A program made the position numbers and the translations under genes. From contig LR746274.1 of the NCBI GenBank assembly GCA_902729315.2, positions 4,367,037 through 4,431,036 of the forward strand: DNA of 64,000 nucleotides. Direction: 5' to 3'. Below are positions 12,287-24,498 of the stretch, in pieces; within the stretch, counting starts at the first letter, position 1, and every line of letters starts with the position of its first letter. The notes beneath the pieces were generated by a model. It was not told the origin of the DNA. It searched no databases and saw only the letters and a list, made by a program, of their open reading frames with translations. The stretch comes from Spirodela intermedia (lineage: Eukaryota > Streptophyta > Magnoliopsida > Alismatales > Araceae).

Positions 12287-14480
12287 TGAGTGCATCAGTA
12301 ATGTCCATGTACCATGTGTACAAACGACGATCAGGTCTGACTTATTTTCCCCGATTCAAGGCTTCAAATGATCTGTGTCCTAGAACTACTGTTTTTCGCA
12401 TGCTTTAACGACAGAGCCCTAGGCCTTTTAAAAGTCATCGGGGCTCAAGCTAGATAATGTCACACCCACTAGCCAGCCCTGCGGATGTCACTGTACGTAC
12501 ATTATCAAAATAATCTCCCCTCGCAAGCATCAATCTTACTGACGAAATAGAGGAATGTAGTAACATGCAGGTTGTACTGCAAGTGATCCATTGATTTATA
12601 TTTAGTCTTGAGGAATAAGGGTACAACATTATGCTAACCTGGCATTGGGCGTGGATCCCACTCTGCTTGTACTCGGCGTGCAAACTCTTAGAAAGACTAC
12701 TAATGTACCTGATAAATGTCAAAGAATTCCAAGCACTAGATTATCCCAAAAAAATATAAAATAGAACTAAGAAAATAATGGTTATAAGTTATTCTAGCAG
12801 GCTTCTACTAGGCCAATTTTTTTCTATTTTATGCATTCCTCAAGTTTCATTAGCCTTTCAAAGTATTGTGCGCATCTTGACTTTTCAACTGAGGACATTC
12901 TTTACAGGTATTTTTTTTGCCTGAATAATATTATTTCAAATACATAGTAAAGTAAAATTTAGGGATGGTTTTACCAGTAGCTTTGAAGTGCAAATGTTTC
13001 AACCGAATCAGAAATTCGTGTTGAAAAAAGAAAATAAATTATTAGCGAAATATCTACAGAGAATGACTGAGAAGATTATTCTTTCTACTATTATTTCGTT
13101 GCCCAATCTTTTAATAATGTACCCTAACAGATACTGTACCAAAGACAGGGAAAACCGATATCTGATCTGTGAAGAAATACGGCTGAGATCCCTTTGTCAT
13201 AGGAAACACATGATTCTTTTCACATTCTTTCAAACAAATAAAAGAATCACAGGTTTCGCGATAAAACGGTTAATAATATCCCTTGTGAAAGTGAAAGAAC
13301 TACAAGCATGACTCCGCAGCTTTGGATGAGTCAAAATAACAAAGGGAGAAACAAAACCAGAAGAATGAGCGAAGACATATTGGAAAAGAAGTCAAAAGAT
13401 GTATGTTGCGTTAAGAGATAAACCTAACCTCTGTTAAATAAAATATAAGCCTTGGGACCAGAAATTAAAGACTTAAGAAGAGAAGCCGAAAATCCCAATC
13501 CATGGATTAAGACGTGAACCAAGACGGACGAGTAATTATCATGATGTAGGGCCGGCTGCCACATATGTAATGGGAGGGAAATAGGAAAGTAAACAACATG
13601 GTCCGTGTCCAGGTGAAGGGTCCCGAAGAGGACAGTAATGGCGGGGTCTAGGTGTTCCCCATTATATTTATATAGTAGTAGTATCTCTCCTGCAGGAAAC
13701 TAAGCACAGTACAAGCTAAAATTATTCAACAAATTACGAACTAAAGTTTAGCTTGGACTAGACTGGGCTTGCCAAAGCTCGGGTTAGACCTCGTAAGCTG
13801 GAGCTCACCAGGTTCATATACAAACCGAAGATGGAGGAGAGAGCTTACCCCTTGGTCCCGGTATATACAGCATAGAGCGGGAACGACGGAATCACTGTCG
13901 ATCCGGAGCCAATGTTGATGATGGCACCTCTCCTTCGCTGAAGCATACTCGGCAATACCGCCGCGGTGACGACCGTCGGCGCGACCAGATTCACTCTCAC
14001 GATTTTCCCCCACATCTCCTCATCAATCTCGTGGAAAAACATCGGCTTTTTCTGTGAAAGCCCTGCGTTGTTCACCAGAATCCCCACGTCGATCTCCTTG
14101 ATAACGTCTTTCAGATTTCTTATCCCCTCACTGAGGTCGCCGGACAAGTCAATGACGACAGTCTTCAACTCCACGCCGGGTACTTCGGCCTTCATTTCGC
14201 TTGAGGCTCGGCTGAGCTTGTCGGGATTCCGGCCGACGAGGACGAGATTGAGACCTCTCCGGGCCAGCTCAAACGCCATGGCCTTGCCAATCCCATCGGT
14301 TGGACCGGTGACAATCGCCCACTGTCCGTAGTCGATGAGATTCTTCGATGAGAGGAGGAAGATGTAAACCAATTGGAGGATGGATATGAAAAATCTAAAC
14401 GTTGAGAGTGTACCCAGGGACAAGCAGACGAGAACCCAGGAGGGTTGGGACTGAAGGGTTTCTAGGAGCGAGCGTTCCAT
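11381..14480 (-). CDS. Very-long-chain 3-ketoacyl-CoA reductase-like, three exons, apparently intact
   Basis: Exons 14480-13849, 12708-12639 and 11641-11381 give a 320-residue product, close to the usual KCR length of about 318. Introns are GT..AG and phases match (2, then 0). KCR uses NADPH to reduce 3-ketoacyl-CoA in the ER fatty-acid elongase. The N terminus (about residues 15-45) is hydrophobic, as expected for an ER anchor. Short-chain dehydrogenase motifs are present: TGPTDGIG at 58-65, NNAG at 137-140, Asn164, the Ser192/194 region, Tyr206 and Lys210 in YTGTK. Exon 3 is divergent (FYVVTN where most copies have VATK/NM), and the C terminus is longer than in the neighbour at 16166 and lacks a clear dilysine ER signal. 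The C-terminal half resembles the KCR2-like branch (At1g24470) more than KCR1, as far as I can judge from memory. Function is inferred. Confidence 0.85.
12236..12283. repeat. (CT)n microsatellite in KCR intron 2
   Basis: An almost pure run of about 23 CT dinucleotides inside intron 2 (11642-12638) of the KCR gene. It generates an artefactual arginine/glutamate-repeat reading frame on the minus strand. Confidence 0.95.
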
Positions 14481-14586
14481 TGGCTTCCCCTATTTTTGTG
14501 ATGACTGCCGATCGTACCTCGATAGGTATAGAATGAATAGGGAGAAAACAAATAATTAATATATGCAGGTACATATCCCATTCATT

Positions 14587-14652
14587 TAGTGTGCCAGGGA
14601 GGAAGTAAAGGATAGGCCGCGACGGCTGGGACGTCAGAATTTCGATGAACGA
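14587..14652 (-). pseudogene. Relic of a KCR N terminus
   Basis: About 20 residues on the minus strand (IEILTSQPSRPILYFLPGTL) align with the start of the KCR proteins (LLETLQSQPSWVL..SLGTL). It lies only about 110 bp upstream of the ATG at 14480. Beyond the match the frame loses KCR similarity. I infer a leftover from an unequal exchange or partial tandem duplication. Confidence 0.5.
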
Positions 14653-14673
14653 AAATCTCGTTTCACAGTGCAA

Positions 14674-16165
14674 TAGAGTGCTGGAATATGCTTATCTGGT
14701 GAATATAGATAGACAAACGTATGTGTCGAGACAGACAGACAGAGAGATCTCTTTGAAACCAGTGATTCACACTCAAACATGGGACAGGAGTTTCACAGAA
14801 ATTAAGTGGAAAGACACAGCGACGGAGAGGGGAAAGAGAGAGAGAGGAGCACGGGATAACTGATGAAAAGAGAGATGGCAGACAACAGTACATTACGTTC
14901 TGCTGAGCGGTAGAGCTTTTCTGAAATAACTTATTCCGTAGTTTAAATACATTTCAATTTCAAAAGGTCTCCCATCAGTTGAGTGTACATTGTAATTTGA
15001 AAAAATAAAATGACATTTTTATTAGTCAGGCCTGTAAATTCGCTTCTCCACCTCATGTTATCAATTTTTTTATTTTTTCATTTCTTTTGAAGACACTGCA
15101 AATTGTTCCAGAGAGTCGTCATCATGTTTTGACTGTCATCTAAGAAAATTCACTCGGTAATATTATTTCCTTTGCTTTATTCGTCGCAGATGGTCATTAC
15201 ATCATTATTTTCATTCATTTATTACTCTCCTAGATATATCATGACGTGTTTATCCAAACCCCTTTGGAAAAGAGTCATATTTTCTTGGATCTTTGATGTC
15301 TTTATCATGATTTAATTCATACAATGAATATTTCAAATCATTATTAACCCTTGATAATAAATATTTTTTGGACGTCCCATCAACTCATTCATAGTCCCAA
15401 GGTCATATTGCTACGGATATCACGATGTGAATTCAATTGAACAATGGAAATCCCAACATTTGTCCAACTGATCGAAAGGCTGGCTAAAACTCACCAGACA
15501 ATTTTGGTTGGCTCTGTGAACGTCCCTTCGATCATATTATTTGGTTCCATTTTGAAACTATAGTCCTAATAGGGAAGGGTTGGCTAACGGATATATGACA
15601 AACATAGAACATTTAACATTAAGTTCATTACCCAAGAAGGAAAATTAAAACTGAGACGACAATTTTGGTCAAAATTGTAAGTATCCTTTCTGTCATATCA
15701 TCATCAAATTCTATTTTCAAAGCATACTACAAATAGGAAAGGGTGTGGAGAATGGAAATCCTATGAACATAGAATATTTAACATTCAGAATGTTTCCAAT
15801 AAAGGTTATCCGTTATAAATGTTATTCATATGTTACACGTACATTCACGTATATGGAAGCTGGATAGAGGTATTCTAGGTAGAAAACATCCACACTTCTG
15901 GGTTTACGTCTTAAAATATGATGGGAGAAACACATTATCACATACAGAACCTTACATACAAAATTACAAGTTCCACATAATAGATCTTCCTTGTGTCTGA
16001 CAATCATGGACAATATTCGATTCAAAGCATAAAAGTCTCGTCACTGTCTTCGGAATAATATATTAAGACAAAAATGTGCCAGATCAATCACCACAAAGGT
16101 CCACTAGTTCACTGGGGAGACCTCCACAAGGGAAACTAAAGAAAATAAACCTGTTTGTCTAAACT
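14674..16165. other. Intergenic between two KCR genes, no gene
   Basis: GA-rich to about 14880, then AT-rich unique-looking DNA. Two degenerate direct copies (about 15490-15615 and 15655-15790) share ACAATTTTGGT, AGGGAAGGGTTGG-type and GAACATAGAA.ATTTAACATT blocks. No coding sequence supported. Confidence 0.4.
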
Positions 16166-17803
16166 TCAAGATTTCTTTCTCCGACTAAGACCATGTTGCA
16201 GTCGGAAGCCATTGATAATCCGATCTGGCACTAATGTAAGGAGACACCATTGAAGAAAATGAGGCCAATAAGTCATACATCTTGATTCATAGCCAATAAA
16301 TTTTACAGCTGACTTAGCATATTGTGTTGGAATCGGTGAGAAAAAGGAAGATTGTCTGAACGCCACCATCTTTGTTGCTACATAAAATGGCACCTGAAAG
16401 AGGCCCACGAAAGGAAATCAGGCATTTATTACTTTTTACCTTAGTGTCACTTTTTGTAGAAAAATGTTTCTGTAGAGTTTACAGCATACATGGACATGGA
16501 TTACGCAAATGTAATAAAGATACAGCAAGAAATGAAGAGACTAGCCTACCTGGCATTGTGTGTGGATACCTTCCTCCTTATACTCTATGTGCAAACATCT
16601 TGATAAACTATCGACATAGCTGAAAAAGAAGTTAAATACGATTAGGGAATCCATAGCTAAAGTCTTGTCAAAATCATAGAAATAAATTATTTTATGCAAG
16701 CTTAGAGTGAAATGGCTTGGGTAAACGGATATTATTGCGTTCTAGGACACCCAATGGATTTCGTGCAGACTTCTATTCTAGCACACGTTTTAGAAAATAT
16801 ATAGATTATATGAAGGTTGTAAGGATAGAAATTATGGAACGCAGGCTTTAGCTTAAATTTGAAAGTGTAACAGGCAAAGGTTCTTGTACGAATTTTAAAT
16901 AGATCCTAAAGTACTATTTGAAGGCAAGGCATACCTCTGCTTGATTATAATCATATACATCACCCAATGCCTGGAGTCCAGCGGAAGGTAAGAGAGAAGA
17001 GTTATTGTCTTCTGGGTTCTGTATATGTATGTATATTTCTGGAATTATTTCTGGTGACAATATCAATATGTGTAGTTTTTGGTCTTGTAAAAATGGTCTC
17101 ATCCAAATATCCATATATCTGGACAAAGGAAATAAAGAACAGGAGCAAGAGGGGAAAGGACTTACCCTTTTGTCCCCGCGTAAACGGCCAGGAGGGGGTG
17201 AGATGGTAAAGCCACGGTCGAGCCGGAGCCAATATTGACGATGGCCCCCCTCTTCTTCTTCAGCATCGCCCGCAGCACTGCCTTCGTGACTGCTGTCAAG
17301 GCCTCAAGGTTCACCTTCAGCTGGCCCATCAGAAGATCCTCTTCCACCTCGTGCAAGAACATGGTGTGACGATACGAGATCCCCGCGCTGTTCACTAGAA
17401 CCCCTACGTCGATGCCCTCGATCGCCGTCTCCAGGTTTCGGATTCCTTTGGACAGGTCACCGGAGAGGTCGACGACGACGGTCTGCACCTCAACGGTGGG
17501 GACTTGGGCCTGGATTTCGCCGGTGACTTCGCTGAGCTTGTCGGGGTTTCGCCCGACGAGGAGCAAGTTGAGGCCTCGGCGAGCCAGCTCGAAGGCGAGT
17601 GCCTTGCCGATGCCGTCGGTGGCGCCGGTGATGACCGCCCATCGGCCGTAGTCGAGGAGGTTCTTATCGGGGCGGAGGAAGAAGATGTAGAGCCATTTGA
17701 GGACACAGAATGAGAACCTTAAGACAGCGAACGCTCCAACGGATGAAAGAAGCAGAACCCATGAGGGTTGGGACTGCAACGTCCCTCCAAAGAAGAGCTC
17801 CAT
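16166..17803 (-). CDS. Very-long-chain 3-ketoacyl-CoA reductase-like, three exons, intact
   Basis: Exons 17803-17166, 16619-16550 and 16393-16166 give 311 residues with correct GT..AG borders and the same phases as the paralogs. Introns are short (546 and 156 bp). A hydrophobic N-terminal anchor lies at about 15-45. Motifs are TGATDGIG at 59-66, NSAG at 138-141 where the family normally has NNAG, Asn165, GSGS at 192-195, Tyr208 and Lys212 in YAGTK, and VPFYVATKM at the start of exon 3. The protein ends SRRKKS, which could act as a basic or dilysine-like ER signal. Expected to act in the ER elongase complex with KCS, HCD and ECR. Exon 1 is strongly GC-rich and exons 2-3 are not. This is the best-preserved KCR copy in the window; substrate preference cannot be read from sequence. 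Confidence 0.88.
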
Positions 17804-20517
17804 TTTTGTTCTTCAAGTGTCCCAGGCTGTTCTCTCTCTTCTTACGTATAAGTAGATGAAATAGTCTAAATTAAACGGTCTAGTCGAGCTTTCCGCCAGA
17901 AATCATTCGACTGGTGGAGGTTCTACTCTGCATGTAGGTGAAGAGAAATATCAGGGGTAGATGAACCCCCTCCCTCTCTCTCTCTCTCACACGCACACAC
18001 ACACGTACACAGAGACACACACATGCATACACACTGCCCTTGCCTGCTCGTCTGTCTCTCGGTCTCTCTCTCCCTCTTACTAACAGTCCCTATCTGTATT
18101 TTACTCCTGTCTCTGTCCTTTTCACTACCTCCCTATCTCTCTTTCTTACTACCCCTCTCTCTCTCAAGCTACCCCTCCCTCCTCCTTGCCTCCCTTTCTC
18201 TCTTTGCTTTCATCCCGCTTCCTCAATCGACGTCAGTGTTCATATGTACGCGGTCGCGTACGTGCGAGTGGCACGCGAGCGAATCCATCCCATTCATTGG
18301 ATCGGTCAATGATTTTATAGGTAGACCGTACCCCGTCGACATCCAACGGCTTCTCTCAAATGAGAGAGAACCAACGAGCCAGCGAGTGAGAAGGAGAGAG
18401 AGAGAGAGAAGCTTCTTTGATGAAACTATATGCGGGAAGCTGTAAGAGAATTTAGAGTCGCTGTAAAGGAACCGGATATCTATCAAAGAGGTTTTCCCTT
18501 AATGGGAATTTGAAATAGATTATAAACCACTGACTTTAATCTCCACTGAAAGCTCTCAGATTGATAAGTTAACAACATTTACTGACCCCTCTCTGGAGTT
18601 TCTCCAACCCCTTGCTAATGTGCTCACACAATGTGAAGAAAGGTTCCCTTCTCCTTCCTTTCCGTCACATAAATACTTCAAGGTTCATCTCTTTCATAAA
18701 CCGAGCTAGGTCACGGGTAGGCAACGAAGTCCACTAAAGATCACCTCATGTTAAGAATTAAATTGAAAGTGAGAGCTACCGGCTTATGACAAGCACCCCG
18801 TGGGAACATTAATTGACTTTGGTATTGATTGGCCTCATCCCACAAGGATATTGCGGAACTCATACGGCGTGCGGGCGCCATTCATTGATTCTGACGTGAC
18901 CTGCTCGGTTGCAGTAAAATATGTTTCGGCAAAAAGTTCTTGCTTCTGCATTTATGAGTGAGTTCTCGCCTCATCCCCAACCCGTGTTCAGACTTTACTC
19001 CGTGAGAATTTTGGAGTAATCCCCAACCCGTGAGACTTTACTCCGTGAGAATCATTAGCTTTGGTTGTGAACCAACTCAATGGTTCGTCATCAAAATAAA
19101 TGCATCTACTTATCTTACCAACTAGCCAATATGTGAGGTAAGTTACTCTTTTCTACTACATACATGTTATAATTTACTACATGATCAAGGAAGCCTGGGT
19201 GGGAAACAAGAGCCATGTGCCATGCTCGCCGTCCATTACATGGGTGTATCTTGCTGGGGCCCGCATAAGATCGCTGGTTTATTTCATCCGCGTCTGCTGA
19301 GATGTCAGTCTCAGAGGTTTTTCTCTGTTAGGGTTTTCAGTTAAAGCTGTCGGAATGAGCTGAAATGCTACACCAAAAGGCCATAACGAGTGGTACAAAC
19401 TTTTTCAAACCGTCTGTCCACGGTAATGAATTAATGAGTGAGAGAAGCGAGAGGGATGAGCGGGGGGGGGGGGGAAGAGAGAGAGAGAGAGAGAAGCCGA
19501 TTATTAGTCGAAACACAGGCTCCCACAAGAAGAAAGCACGAAGAAGAAAGAACGGCATTAAAGAACGACAGAGGCGCACACTTAGGCTGCATCTGACTAC
19601 TACAGACAGAGAGAGTGGGAGAACGAGACAAGGGGACGGAGAGAAAACTCAGAGAGAGAGAGAGGGACAGACAGACAGAGAGAGTGGGAGAACGAGACAA
19701 GGGGACGGAGAGAAAACTCAGAGAGAGAGAGAGAGGGACAGACAGACAGAGACAGAGAAACGGAGTTAAGGACACAAGGGAGTGAGAGGTACACACAGAG
19801 AGAGAAAGAGAGGCAGAGGGACGAAGAGAGGGATGGAAGGAGAGGACGAAGAGAAAGGAGGGGGGGGAGTAAGCATTATCTTCCTACACAACGGAGATGA
19901 ACTCTCTATGCATTACGCTGTCGGTGATCTTCGGGATAATAGAAGCTCACTTTGATTTATTGATCAATTTGAAGATTAAACGAGCATATTATTTAGTTTT
20001 AGATCGCTAAAATTACCATGTTAAATCTTTTGGATTAAATACACGAGTCAAAATCAGTAATTAATCATTGACATTTAAAATACGTAATCAGGTGCATACA
20101 CAAATAATCTGCGTTGGATGACTTAACTACGTGATAAGAAGTCGACAGAACGGTTTTTAACTTTTACTAAAGGTTATATGCTAGGTTGTGAAAGTGCTGA
20201 GAGAGAGAACGAGAGGAAACTAGGCTGGCCTGTTTACGTTCACATGAAATTCTAGAAATTATTTTTGGCATAATTGTGATAGAGCTGAGTCTGAGATAAC
20301 TAATTCGAAATGAGTCTGAGAGTGAGATGACTAATTAACACAAACAAATCAGAAATGATTCTGAGAGCGAGATGACTAATTAACCCCACTTGAAGACGCT
20401 GATGCACAGAAGACAGGTAAAGTCAAGTATGGCGAAATTAGTGAATAGTACTTTTCCGAAGTTCAGATATAAAAGGGGAGAGGGGCAGGAGAGAGAGAGA
20501 GAGGCTTACTTAAGATA
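17804..20517. other. Gene-free, simple-sequence-rich
   Basis: CT/CA-rich tracts at 17968-18200, GA-rich tracts at 18388-18410 and 19440-19870, a G-run near 19461-19472, and a CT run at 20816-20835 just beyond. Long open frames here (for example 18023-18445 and 19365-19796) are composed of Ser/Leu or Arg/Glu repeats and are products of microsatellites. An imperfect duplication of CCCCAACCCGTG lies at 18976-19047. No gene supported. Confidence 0.6.
19602..19740. repeat. 69-bp tandem duplication in GA-rich DNA
   Basis: Two copies start at 19602 and 19671, both containing GTGGGAGAACGAGACAAGGG and nearly identical throughout. This repeat makes the frames on both strands look like a repetitive protein. 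Confidence 0.9.
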
Positions 20518-21312
20518 GATAAATCATTGAAGAAAATGAGACCCTAGAATATTATTATATACTATATTAGATGCAGATAGCTCCACCGTCAGAGAGAATA
20601 CTACATATCCAAATAGATTTTATAATTTGTGCGAAACTGGGGAATTAATGTTTAACGGAGATGGATATGCATGTATATTACCGCAAAAATGAATTCTGAG
20701 TTAGAGTTTTCAGTTCCTTTAGACTAGTTGCAGAACGAACTGAATAAAAAAACCCTATGCGTTACATACGATTACTAGTTGCAGCTCTCAGTAGTATTAA
20801 TGACACGCCTGTTGTACTCTCTCTCTCTCTCTCTTTGCGTGTTTGTGTGTGTGTTTCTGTATTTAACTAGCAAATAAATTAGCAGTTCTAGATCCAGGAA
20901 ATCACCTGTCGATCTATAAAAATCAATCTAAAACGCTATCAGCGGAGTAGAAAGCCATCTGGCATAAATATTATTTTGCTCTTATTAAAATATACGTAGC
21001 TCCGATTCTTGATTCGACTGGCTTTCTAATTGGAAGTAATTTGGTTATGATTGTAGAACAAGATCCTACCATATCTCAAATTATCTTCCACATAATGAAA
21101 CCTATGCTCCTCTACATATAGTTATAATCCATTTCTTCTCAATTAAACACGACACCCATGTTCATATTGACAGGAAATTCAGGTATGCACAGTCTCATGC
21201 GTCTCCGAGATTTCATCACTCTCCTAATCGCTCCCAAGATCAATCACAGGATAGAAGCATTAACAGTCAATGTTTTTTTTGACATCAGGGGAGAGAAGTA
21301 CGCACATCCATG

Positions 21313-22829
21313 TCAGCTGGAATCCTCTTGCCGCCTTCTACTGAGACCATACGCGAGTCGCCATTTATTCATAAGACGCTCTGGGATTAGCTTGGCACCA
21401 CAAGATTGGAGGGTATAAAGCCAATAAGGCATGCACTGTGGCTCATAACCGGTACTTGTCACGGCCGAGCGACCAACAAACAAGGAAGATTTCTTGAATG
21501 ACACCATTTTTGTTGCAACAAACAAGGGAATCTGAAAGGTATAAGAAAACAAGATTAAGTGATAATAAATGGTGTTCATGAAGCTATAAATTTCCTTCAC
21601 ATTAATACAGGATTATAGATATTATTAACAAAATAAAAGGTTATAGCGTTTGAGCAAAAGGGCTTAGAATCTAGTTTCCTGACACATGTCAATCATCTAT
21701 TTTGATATTTGACTGTAAAATTGGAGTAGTACACAGATAATGTAGTTTACTTTAGCTATCCGCTTTTAATTCTAAGATAATTTAGCTCTAAGAAGCTATG
21801 AGATTTTAAAAGACGCCGGGACAGTTGGCCTTGATTTTAAAAGCGCTGAGAAGAAATTACGACAACCTGGCACTGAACATCGATCCCACTCTTATTATAC
21901 TCCGTGTCAGGCTTTTGGGGAGACTATGAGCATACCTAATGAGATATAAAGGAGACAGAGTTAGCCTTTCTGATCGAATAGAAAATTTTCTAAGAGCAAG
22001 ATAATATTGGGTTAATGATTCAGTAGCTATAGTCTTGAAACGGGCATTATAAAATGAACGATTTGGCTGTATTTAGAAGTTTCACGAAGAACAACATTGA
22101 CCACAAGAATTTGATCTTAATTTACTTAGTGTCGTACGATCATCATGAAAACCCGAATGTTTCAGAAAAAAATGAGAATTTATAATTTCATGAAAGACGA
22201 AACAGTTACGCCTTGGTGGCAGCATATACTGATAAAAGTGGGTAGGAGGGGACGACTGCCTACGACCCGGAGCCAATGTTCACAACAGCTCCCCCTTTCC
22301 TTAACCCCATCGCCAGTTACACCACCGAGGTGACCGCCGTAAAACCCTCCAAGTTGACCTTCAAGATACTCATCTACACCTCCAAGTCCTCATGAAAGAG
22401 GGTGCCGTGGTCGTAGGTCAACAAGGACTCCAACGTCGAGGTCGCTGATTGCGCTTTCCAGCCGTCGGATTCCCCCCGAGAGGTCACCGGTGAAGTCAAC
22501 GACTACGGTCTCCACCTCAACGGTGGGTGTTTCGGCCTGAATTGCACCACCGACCTGGCTGAGTTTGTCTGAGTTCCGGCCGACGAGAACAAGGTTGAGG
22601 CCTCGCCGGGCAAGCTGGAAGGCGAGGGCCTTGCCAATGCCGTCGGTAGAGCCGGTGAGATTGCCCACTAGCCGTAGTCGAGGAGGTTCTTTGGGAGACG
22701 GAGGAAGACGACGTTGAGCCAGTGGAGGACGGAAAATGAGAGTTTTATCGTAATGGCGGTGCCAACCGATGAGACGAGGAGAACCGATGAAGGTTGAGAC
22801 CTCAGTGTCTCTGTGAAAAAGCGCTCCAT
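21313..22829 (-). pseudogene. KCR-like pseudogene in arm A
   Basis: The three-exon layout is preserved: exon 1 about 22829-22210, exon 2 about 21935-21867, exon 3 21531-21313. Exon 1 carries an in-frame stop just before the VTG cofactor region (a DYGQW-type codon changed to TAG), a frameshift beside it, a deletion removing the NNAG segment, and the GAGGTGTAG stop also present in the arm B copy. Exon 2 is one base short (69 instead of 70). Exon 3 has an in-frame 18-bp deletion relative to arm B but otherwise reads through to an RRRQEDSS end. Clearly non-functional as a reductase. Confidence 0.9.
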
Positions 22830-22863
22830 CGTCTCTCCGCCTGAAATGTCACCGAATTTCTAA

Positions 22864-22901
<38 letters not shown>

Positions 22902-24250
22902 GACGCAAGGGAGAAATGGAATGAGGGTTAGAAACGTAGGAAGAGAGAGACCGGGGTTAGGAAGTGAGCGGGGATGAAGAGAACGGGGTCAGGGAGGAAG
23001 ACAGAGAGACTAGGGCTAAAGGGGTGGGGGGGACAGAAGAGACGTGGGGTAAGAAAGAGGAGAGGGAAACAGAGAGAGCGAGGAAGAAGGGGTAAGATGA
23101 GAAAGAAGGCTGTGAGAAAGTAGACCTGCAGGGAGGTCGAGAGCCGGAGAGCACCGAGAGGGAAACAGAAAGAGAGACACACATGATGGAATGGGCGGTA
23201 AAACTGTCTCCTTGATACTAACGCATGCCTGGCCTTTGGAACAAACGTTTGACCATCCCGTCACAAAAATTTTACAGCACTTTTTCGCGGGCAGGCGGAG
23301 CAGTTGGACGCCACGAGTTCACGATAATCTGTTCAAACTATCCTCCTGTTATCTCCCTAGATTCCACTCCTGAGTATGCAAGTAACCCCCCCCCCCCCCT
23401 TATCATCCCTCAGAGAATAATCTCGCGCCACATCGTCTTCCTTCGAACTCCGGTAAAGCCGTCCCGTCACAAATTAACGTGATGAATATATAACTCCTCT
23501 TGATATTCTTGCCGTCAGATCCGATCTGCTTGAATATAGCAAATACGCAATAATTTGATGGGGCCTTCCTCTCATCAATGAACCTACCCACCCCCCGCCA
23601 GATTGCATTAATATGGGCATTCAGTTCTCATTGCTCAGCCAGGATATTCTCTCTCGTACTCAATTACAGGGAAGGACAAGTAATTGATACTAACAATTTA
23701 ATGCGCCTTCAACTGTTCTCTCTCTCTCCCTCTTCCCTGAGGCCAGAGGTACGTACGTCTAGGGTCAAAGCGAATAATCTCTACGTGTACAACTAGGGTG
23801 CGTATAACGTGATGGGAATTAGGCCAATCGATTCAAGTCTACAAGTTTACTCGCCAGAATTTGACGATTTTTCAACCACGAGATCAACCATAGATTACAA
23901 AACAAACCCATGGATTTATATCCCAGCGGAGAGTACAGGGGAGGAAAGAGGGGAGGGACGGAGCGTTCTCAAGAAAGTTTAAATATCAGTAAGAATGACA
24001 AATGTAGGATAAGTTCCTGATAATTGAAAATGAGTCGGTATTTTGTCGTCCACAAATTACAAATTATTTGTATGCATTAATATCTCCGTGCGTCATTAAT
24101 TAGTCCAACTGTAGTTGGCTGTCCGCCGTCTTCCTTCCGTCGAAGCAATCGGTAGGCAGGGCTGTTGATGGGACACCGTTGAATCCGCCAACTGCTGGGG
24201 CCTGCATGTCAAGATAAAATCTTGTTAGAAATAAAGCGTAGTAATGAGTT

Positions 24251-24498
24251 TATTTAACCTTGTATTTATGGGTGTTTACTTCACCCTGGGAGCCCGAAGC
24301 TCGGCGCAGCGCCATTTTCTACAGGCAATGAAGCTCATCAACCCTCCCCGGCCACCCAACTACCTCGTTCCAATTATTTAACCTTGTATTTATGGGTGTT
24401 TACTTCACCCTGGGAGCCCGAAGCTCGGCGCAGCGCCATTTTCTACAGGCAATGAAGCTCATCAACCCTCCCCGGCCACCCAACTACCTCGTTCCAAA
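24251..24498. repeat. Near-perfect 124-bp tandem duplication
   Basis: Units 24251-24374 and 24375-24498 differ only at the last base by eye. The equivalent place in arm B (about 37190-37260) has a single diverged copy, so this duplication happened after the two arms formed and is recent. Confidence 0.93.

Noticed and set aside
17412-17713. Extra frames on both strands across the KCR exon at 17166-17803
   Set aside because: Out-of-frame or antisense shadows of the GC-rich coding exon.
18023-18445. 140-codon Ser/Leu/Pro-rich frame
   Set aside because: Encoded by CT-rich microsatellite sequence, with similar frames overlapping; no conserved motif.
19365-19796. Arg/Glu-repeat and Ser/Leu-repeat frames on opposite strands
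   Set aside because: Both arise from GA/CT-rich DNA and the 69-bp tandem duplication.
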